Part shown: piece by piece, positions 7,118 through 8,666 of the stretch
Position numbering within the stretch: the first letter of the stretch is position 1
Layout: each line of letters starts with the position of its first letter
Assembly: GCA_902489515.1 (NCBI GenBank)
Contig: CABUAL010000063.1
Span: 1 to 8,666 of the forward strand
Length of the DNA: 8,666 nt
DNA from: an uncultured Collinsella sp.
Lineage (GTDB): Bacteria > Actinomycetota > Coriobacteriia > Coriobacteriales > Coriobacteriaceae
Direction: 5' to 3'
Made by a program: the position numbers and the translations under genes
Notes under the pieces: generated by a model
Database searches by the model: none
What the model was told of the DNA's origin: nothing
Seen by the model: only the letters and a program-made list of their open reading frames with translations

Positions 7118-7145
7118 GCCCGCGGCCCCTCTTCTGATCGCGGGC
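7118..7145 (-). other. Hairpin in the tetR-DUF5692 spacer
   Basis: GCCCGCG (7118-7124) can pair with CGCGGGC (7139-7145) across a 14-base loop within the 63-base gap. No T tract follows in either direction, so it is not an intrinsic terminator. It might affect message stability or relative expression of the two genes. Confidence 0.35.
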
Positions 7146-7162
7146 AGTTTGGCCAAATGTCG

Positions 7163-7825
7163 TCAGTTCTGGGTCATGCGCTCCGGATACTTGGCGGTAT
7201 AGCCCTCGATGTGGAGTGTCGAGGCGATGATTTCCTTGACCGTCTCGTCGGGCACATCGGGGTGCGTGCGGATATACATCAACAACCCCATGATGAGGGT
7301 GTAGAACGTTTCGTAGACATGGTCGATGCGCAGCTCGTGATGGGCGACAAAATCCACCACGGTGGTGTCGCAGATGTACTGAGCCACGCGCTGAACCACG
7401 TTGTGCAGAAAGCCGCCGTAGAGCGCGCCGCTGCTTGAGGTGAGTGTACTCGGCAGCTCGTGACCGCTGGCGACCAGACGCTTAAAGAGCGGGGCGACGG
7501 TGTCGAGCGCGCCCTCGATATCGCCGACGGTGCGGTTGGCATTCCACTGCTCGAGCTCGGAGATGAAACCGTCGATCGCCTCGTCCATAACAGCGGTGAC
7601 AGCGGCGTCCATGTCGGCGAAGTAGTGGTAGAAGAGCGAGCGCGTGCAGCCGGCTCGTTTGGTCACGGCCGATACCGATAGATGCGACACGCCCAGCTCA
7701 GAGCTTACGGTGCGCACGGCGGCGAGGATCTCGCGACGGCGTTCGTCGCCCGTCAAGCGCTTTGCCGCGCTATCGGATGCGGGGACGGCATCGACTACAG
7801 AGGTATCTGCTGTGTTGTTGCCCAT
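7163..7825 (-). CDS. TetR/AcrR-family transcriptional regulator
   Basis: 220 residues. The first 24 are a disordered, polar extension before the DNA-binding domain. Helix-turn-helix at about residues 31-72: ERRREILAAV opens the first helix, and LSVSAVTKRAGCTRSLFYHYF carries the family signature, with RSLFYHYF matching the usual recognition helix and following aromatic residues. The rest (75-220) is the helical ligand-binding and dimerisation part, which is variable in this family and does not show the ligand. The ATG at 7825 has an AAAGGCGG ribosome binding site at suitable distance. It is first in a probable two-gene operon with the DUF5692-like gene, and divergent from the oxidoreductase gene at 8013. 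The shared upstream region holds two matching palindromes, so autoregulation and control of the divergent gene are likely. Confidence 0.92.
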   Translation of the reverse strand: MGNNTADTSVVDAVPASDSAAKRLTGDERRREILAAVRTVSSELGVSHLSVSAVTKRAGCTRSLFYHYFADMDAAVTAVMDEAIDGFISELEQWNANRTVGDIEGALDTVAPLFKRLVASGHELPSTLTSSSGALYGGFLHNVVQRVAQYICDTTVVDFVAHHELRIDHVYETFYTLIMGLLMYIRTHPDVPDETVKEIIASTLHIEGYTAKYPERMTQN

Positions 7826-7879
7826 GTTTTGCCGCCTTTCATCCTCTTTTGCCTGATCGTTCGCCTAACAGTCTTGAAT

Positions 7880-7925
7880 ATTGTTGACGGTTCGTCAATA
7901 CTGTTTTTGACACAATGTCAACAAT
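7880..7925. promoter_or_regulatory. Paired palindromic operators in the divergent region
   Basis: Two 15-bp palindromes with 6-3-6 layout: TTGACG-GTT-CGTCAA (7884-7898) and TTGACA-CAA-TGTCAA (7907-7921), centres 23 bp apart. With flanks, the 19-nt unit ATTGTTGACRNNNYGTCAA reads rightward at 7880-7898 and leftward at 7925-7907, so the whole block is itself a dyad. Symmetric sites of this size between a tetR gene and its divergent neighbour are the classic TetR operator arrangement. TTGACA in the second site also looks like a -35 hexamer. Promoter elements cannot be assigned with confidence: TTGAAT (7874-7879) with AATACT (7897-7902) is one weak plus-strand option overlapping the first palindrome. 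Confidence 0.72.
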
Positions 7926-8000
7926 AACGGGTGAACGGCGTGGGGGCATGTCGAGCCCGTAAAAAGAGGGGCGCTGCGTGCCTGCCAGGCTGCGGCAAGA

Positions 8001-8007
8001 GAAGGGA
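8001..8007 (+). promoter_or_regulatory. Ribosome binding site of the oxidoreductase-like gene
   Basis: GAAGGGA lies 5 bases before the ATG at 8013 and supports that start. The leader from the operator region is about 90 bases, with a small GCCTG-C-CAGGC palindrome at 7980-7990. Confidence 0.65.
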
Positions 8008-8012
8008 CGACT

Positions 8013-8666
8013 ATGATTCTCAACGGACCGGGGATTAGCTACACCGAGCCCGATATCGGTGCGGAGTTTGTGCCGCCGCTGCCGGAGCATCCGCGCGAGG
8101 CCATCGTCAAGCTGTGCGAGCGCTGCACTAACCGCCTGCTGCATCGCGACGAGCTGCTGGGCTACGAGTACTGGTCGTTTGCCGAGGCCGCGACTGACGA
8201 GCAGGCCGAGGTACTCTGCAAGATGAAGATGCGCCGTCCCTACACGCTGCCCGAGATGGTCAAGCTCACCGGCATGCCCGAGGCCCAGATCGAGAAGATG
8301 CTCGACGATATGAGCTACACGGGCCTGCTCGAGTACAACTGGGAAAATCCCGAGCGCGCCAAGCAATGGGTGCTGCCCATGCTGGTGCCGGGTTCCGCCG
8401 AGTTCCTCAACATGCGCGTGAGCCAGCTCGAGGAGCATCCGGTCTATGCTAAGTTCTTTGAGCAGGCGTCTAAGGGACCGCTGTCCAAGGCCACGCCGAT
8501 GGTGCCGCCCGGTGGTGCCGGCATCGGCATGCATGTCATTCCGGTCGAGAAGGCCATCGATGCCGCGAGCACGTCGGTGCCGATCGAGCATATCGAGCAC
8601 TGGCTCGACAAATACGAGGGTAAGTATGCCGCTAGCACCTGCAGCTGCCGCGCAAGCCTTGGTGAT
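8013..8666 (+). CDS. N-terminal part of a probable Fe-S/FAD-dependent oxidoreductase (runs off window)
   Basis: The frame stays open from the ATG at 8013 to the last base: 218 residues with no stop. It opens with MILNGPGISYTEPDIGAEF. CERC (35-38) could bind metal. Residues about 65-110 look like a winged helix (YTLPEMVKLTGMPEAQIEKM, then LEYNW). CSCR at 210-213 resembles the CxC-R motif that begins an iron-sulfur site in large flavin-dependent redox proteins of anaerobes, where this kind of N-terminal region precedes ferredoxin-type clusters and a pyridine nucleotide-disulfide oxidoreductase domain. The flavin and NAD(P) domains would lie beyond the window, so the enzyme identity is an inference from recall and the partial motif. 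It is divergent from the tetR gene and shares the palindromic operators. Codon use matches the GC-rich host. No signal peptide; probably cytoplasmic. Confidence 0.62.
   Translation, partial: MILNGPGISYTEPDIGAEFVPPLPEHPREAIVKLCERCTNRLLHRDELLGYEYWSFAEAATDEQAEVLCKMKMRRPYTLPEMVKLTGMPEAQIEKMLDDMSYTGLLEYNWENPERAKQWVLPMLVPGSAEFLNMRVSQLEEHPVYAKFFEQASKGPLSKATPMVPPGGAGIGMHVIPVEKAIDAASTSVPIEHIEHWLDKYEGKYAASTCSCRASLGD

Noticed and set aside
7839..8600. 253-codon minus-strand open frame opposite the oxidoreductase-like gene
   Set aside because: His/Leu/Arg-rich translation, no domain, and it overlaps the divergent regulatory region; the plus-strand frame has a ribosome binding site and a CxC motif.
1..8666. 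tRNA, rRNA, CRISPR array, riboswitch or transposase gene
   Set aside because: None was recognised on either strand: no spaced repeat array, no cloverleaf-like sequence with a conserved T-loop, and no transposase motifs.

Overview
The window looks like a piece of a GC-rich actinobacterial chromosome, most likely a gut Coriobacteriia member such as Collinsella or a close relative. The grounds are the strong G/C bias at third codon positions, the ClpB sequence, a DUF5692-type membrane protein next to a TetR regulator and an Fe-S/flavin-type oxidoreductase, and GC-rich hairpin terminators. The lineage is an inference from sequence character; no database search was possible.

Layout, left to right. 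1-2268 (+): the 3' three quarters of clpB, the disaggregase, with its N-terminal domain outside the window, followed by a strong terminator at 2314-2350. 2401-2595 (+): a 64-residue Pro/Ala/Lys-rich acidic protein of unknown function. 2596-2928: a gene-free stretch that is rich in structure. It holds a 67-nt extended inverted repeat (2620-2686), a 12-nt tandem repeat inside a hairpin-like segment (about 2717-2765), and an AT-rich control region. That control region carries a perfect TATAAT box and three copies of a motif CTTGCT-N6-(T/C)TAATCAA. 2929-4281 (+): an AAA_14/DUF4143 ATPase of lower GC than its neighbours, probably horizontally acquired, with its own terminator at 4298-4322. 4355-5857 (-): a 500-residue single-pass membrane protein with a long acidic cytoplasmic region and a large extracytoplasmic part, of unknown function.

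The right third is a small regulated locus. A tetR-family gene (7163-7825, -) lies 63 bases upstream of a DUF5692-like multi-pass membrane protein gene (6091-7099, -), which ends in a terminator at 5980-6020. The membrane protein gene carries an apparent single-base insertion in a run of five C (coding strand). It moves the last membrane segment and the C-terminal tail out of frame. Divergently, a gene starting at 8013 (+) runs off the right end. It encodes the N-terminal part of a protein with a winged-helix-like segment and a CxC metal-binding motif, probably a large Fe-S/FAD-dependent oxidoreductase.

The divergent intergenic region contains two matching 15-bp palindromes, TTGAC-R-NNN-Y-GTCAA, in head-to-head arrangement. 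They are the obvious candidate operators for the TetR protein, which would then control itself, the membrane protein and the oxidoreductase. The best candidates for undescribed biology are this TetR/membrane protein/oxidoreductase locus and the three-copy motif at the ATPase promoter.
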